From assembly GCA_025455765.1 (NCBI GenBank), contig JALOLX010000096.1:1-6492 (forward strand): a stretch of 6,492 nt of DNA. The letters are read 5' to 3'. The notes under the pieces are model-generated. The model searched no databases. It saw only the letters and a list, made by a program, of their open reading frames with translations, and was not told the origin of the DNA. Of the stretch, positions 6,310 to 6,492 are shown one piece after another (positions within the stretch are counted from its first letter, which is position 1; each line of letters opens with the position of its first letter). The stretch is from Flavobacteriales bacterium (lineage in GTDB: Bacteria; Bacteroidota; Bacteroidia; Flavobacteriales_F; PHOS-HE28). Both the position numbers and the translations under genes were made by a program.

Positions 6310-6333
6310 CCCTTCGACTAAGCTCAGTGTAAC
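6310..6333 (+). repeat. REP-like dispersed repeat candidate inside the glycosyltransferase gene
   Basis: The core CTTCGACTAAGCTCAG (6312-6327), with CC before it and TGTAAC after it, closely matches from memory a short sequence family (CCCTTCGACTnnGCTCAGGGTGAC and variants) that recurs many times in genomes of Bacteroidota and other phyla, mostly between genes. Here it is in the restored reading frame, encoding PSTKLSV (bases 6311-6331) between KHVIGD and TPHEVDRLN, where relatives I recall pass almost directly from IGDG to THEVER. Only one copy is in this window, so its repeat status cannot be shown here. Confidence 0.5.
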
Positions 6334-6492
6334 GCCGCATGAGGTGGACCGTCTGAACGCGCTGATCGAGCACCTCACGGACGCGAAGCGGCCTTTGCCA
6401 CGCCTCTACCCCACAGCGGAAGACCGGGCCAAGGTGGGAACGCTCCTCACCGCACACCTGAAGGGAACCGCTTCCTACGTCTGCATCGCCCC

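Larger units (their letters stand above)
5910..6492 (+). pseudogene. Family 9 glycosyltransferase (heptosyltransferase-like), frameshifted, 3' end outside window
   Basis: A GT-B fold glycosyltransferase of family GT9, the group of ADP-heptose:LPS heptosyltransferases, which add sugars to lipopolysaccharide core at the cytoplasmic face of the inner membrane. The opening MKRFLIIQTAFLGDAVLVTS, then LEKLHAHYPDAAIDLVVRKG, is classic, and its Bacteroidota form is familiar. At 6066-6111 a 23-bp unit is present twice in tandem. As read, the frame shifts after HPFIRRLFVWD and stops at TAA 6201-6203, giving a 97-residue product. With one copy removed the frame continues open to the window edge: VWDKRTAKNKALFTLIGDLR, then NEYDHIINCQRFLSTGLMTV, then EKVGYDKNPLSVLFTR, HEVDRLNALIEHL and YVCIAP, where the C-terminal donor-binding domain should begin. 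All of this is family-like, so the downstream frame is under normal coding constraint and the break looks recent, or is an assembly error. Internal GTG 6101 or ATG 6215 could restart translation but would lose the N-terminal domain. Residues 127-133 of the restored protein come from a REP-like sequence. The start overlaps the CNNM-type stop by 4 nt. Confidence 0.82.

Noticed and set aside
1..6492. CRISPR array, tRNA, insertion sequence, toxin-antitoxin or defence system
   Set aside because: No regularly spaced repeats, no cloverleaf, no transposase motifs and no defence-type domains were seen; all genes are housekeeping or envelope types.

Overview
The window looks like a piece of a fairly GC-rich (about 60 % by eye), gene-dense Bacteroidota chromosome, probably a Flavobacteriales-like lineage. 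This rests on recognised protein styles: the SDHRPED form of dihydroorotase, a Bacteroidota-type family 9 glycosyltransferase opening with LIIQTAFLGDA, and thioredoxin-fold and lipoprotein types common in that phylum. It also rests on the lack of clear Shine-Dalgarno sequences before the starts I checked, and on a TAnnTTTG-type -7 element upstream of def. Species cannot be named from the sequence alone. Nearly every base is coding, and no intergenic gap exceeds about 51 bp. I see no tRNA, rRNA, CRISPR array, transposase or phage gene.

Left part (1-2598): the 3' end of a dihydroorotase gene (pyrC, plus strand) converges, with 6 bp between stop codons, on a minus-strand cluster. In transcription order the cluster is ruvX (Holliday junction resolvase-like nuclease), def (peptide deformylase), a TPR lipoprotein, and a thioredoxin-fold protein without a CXXC motif. 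The last three are joined by 4-nt ATGA stop/start overlaps and are almost surely co-transcribed and translationally coupled. A 51-bp gap with a promoter-like element separates ruvX from def.

Right part (2637-6492): a plus-strand run diverges from ruvX across a 38-bp gap. It holds dapD (lysine/diaminopimelate synthesis), a beta-lactamase-fold serine hydrolase lipoprotein (3 bp after dapD), a CNNM/CorC-type membrane protein with CBS domains (4 bp further on), and a family 9 glycosyltransferase (ATGA overlap). The genes share a loose cell-envelope theme: a peptidoglycan/lysine precursor, a cell-surface serine hydrolase, an inner-membrane ion transporter-like protein, and LPS or surface-glycan assembly.

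The most notable part is the glycosyltransferase gene. An exact 23-bp tandem duplication (6066-6111) breaks its reading frame, and deleting one copy restores a normal-looking family 9 protein to the end of the window. About 200 bp further on, the same gene carries, in the restored frame, a short sequence (6310-6333) that matches my memory of a REP-like repeat dispersed through many bacterial genomes. It appears to add about seven residues. I found no convincing new multi-gene system; everything else is ordinary housekeeping and envelope genes.
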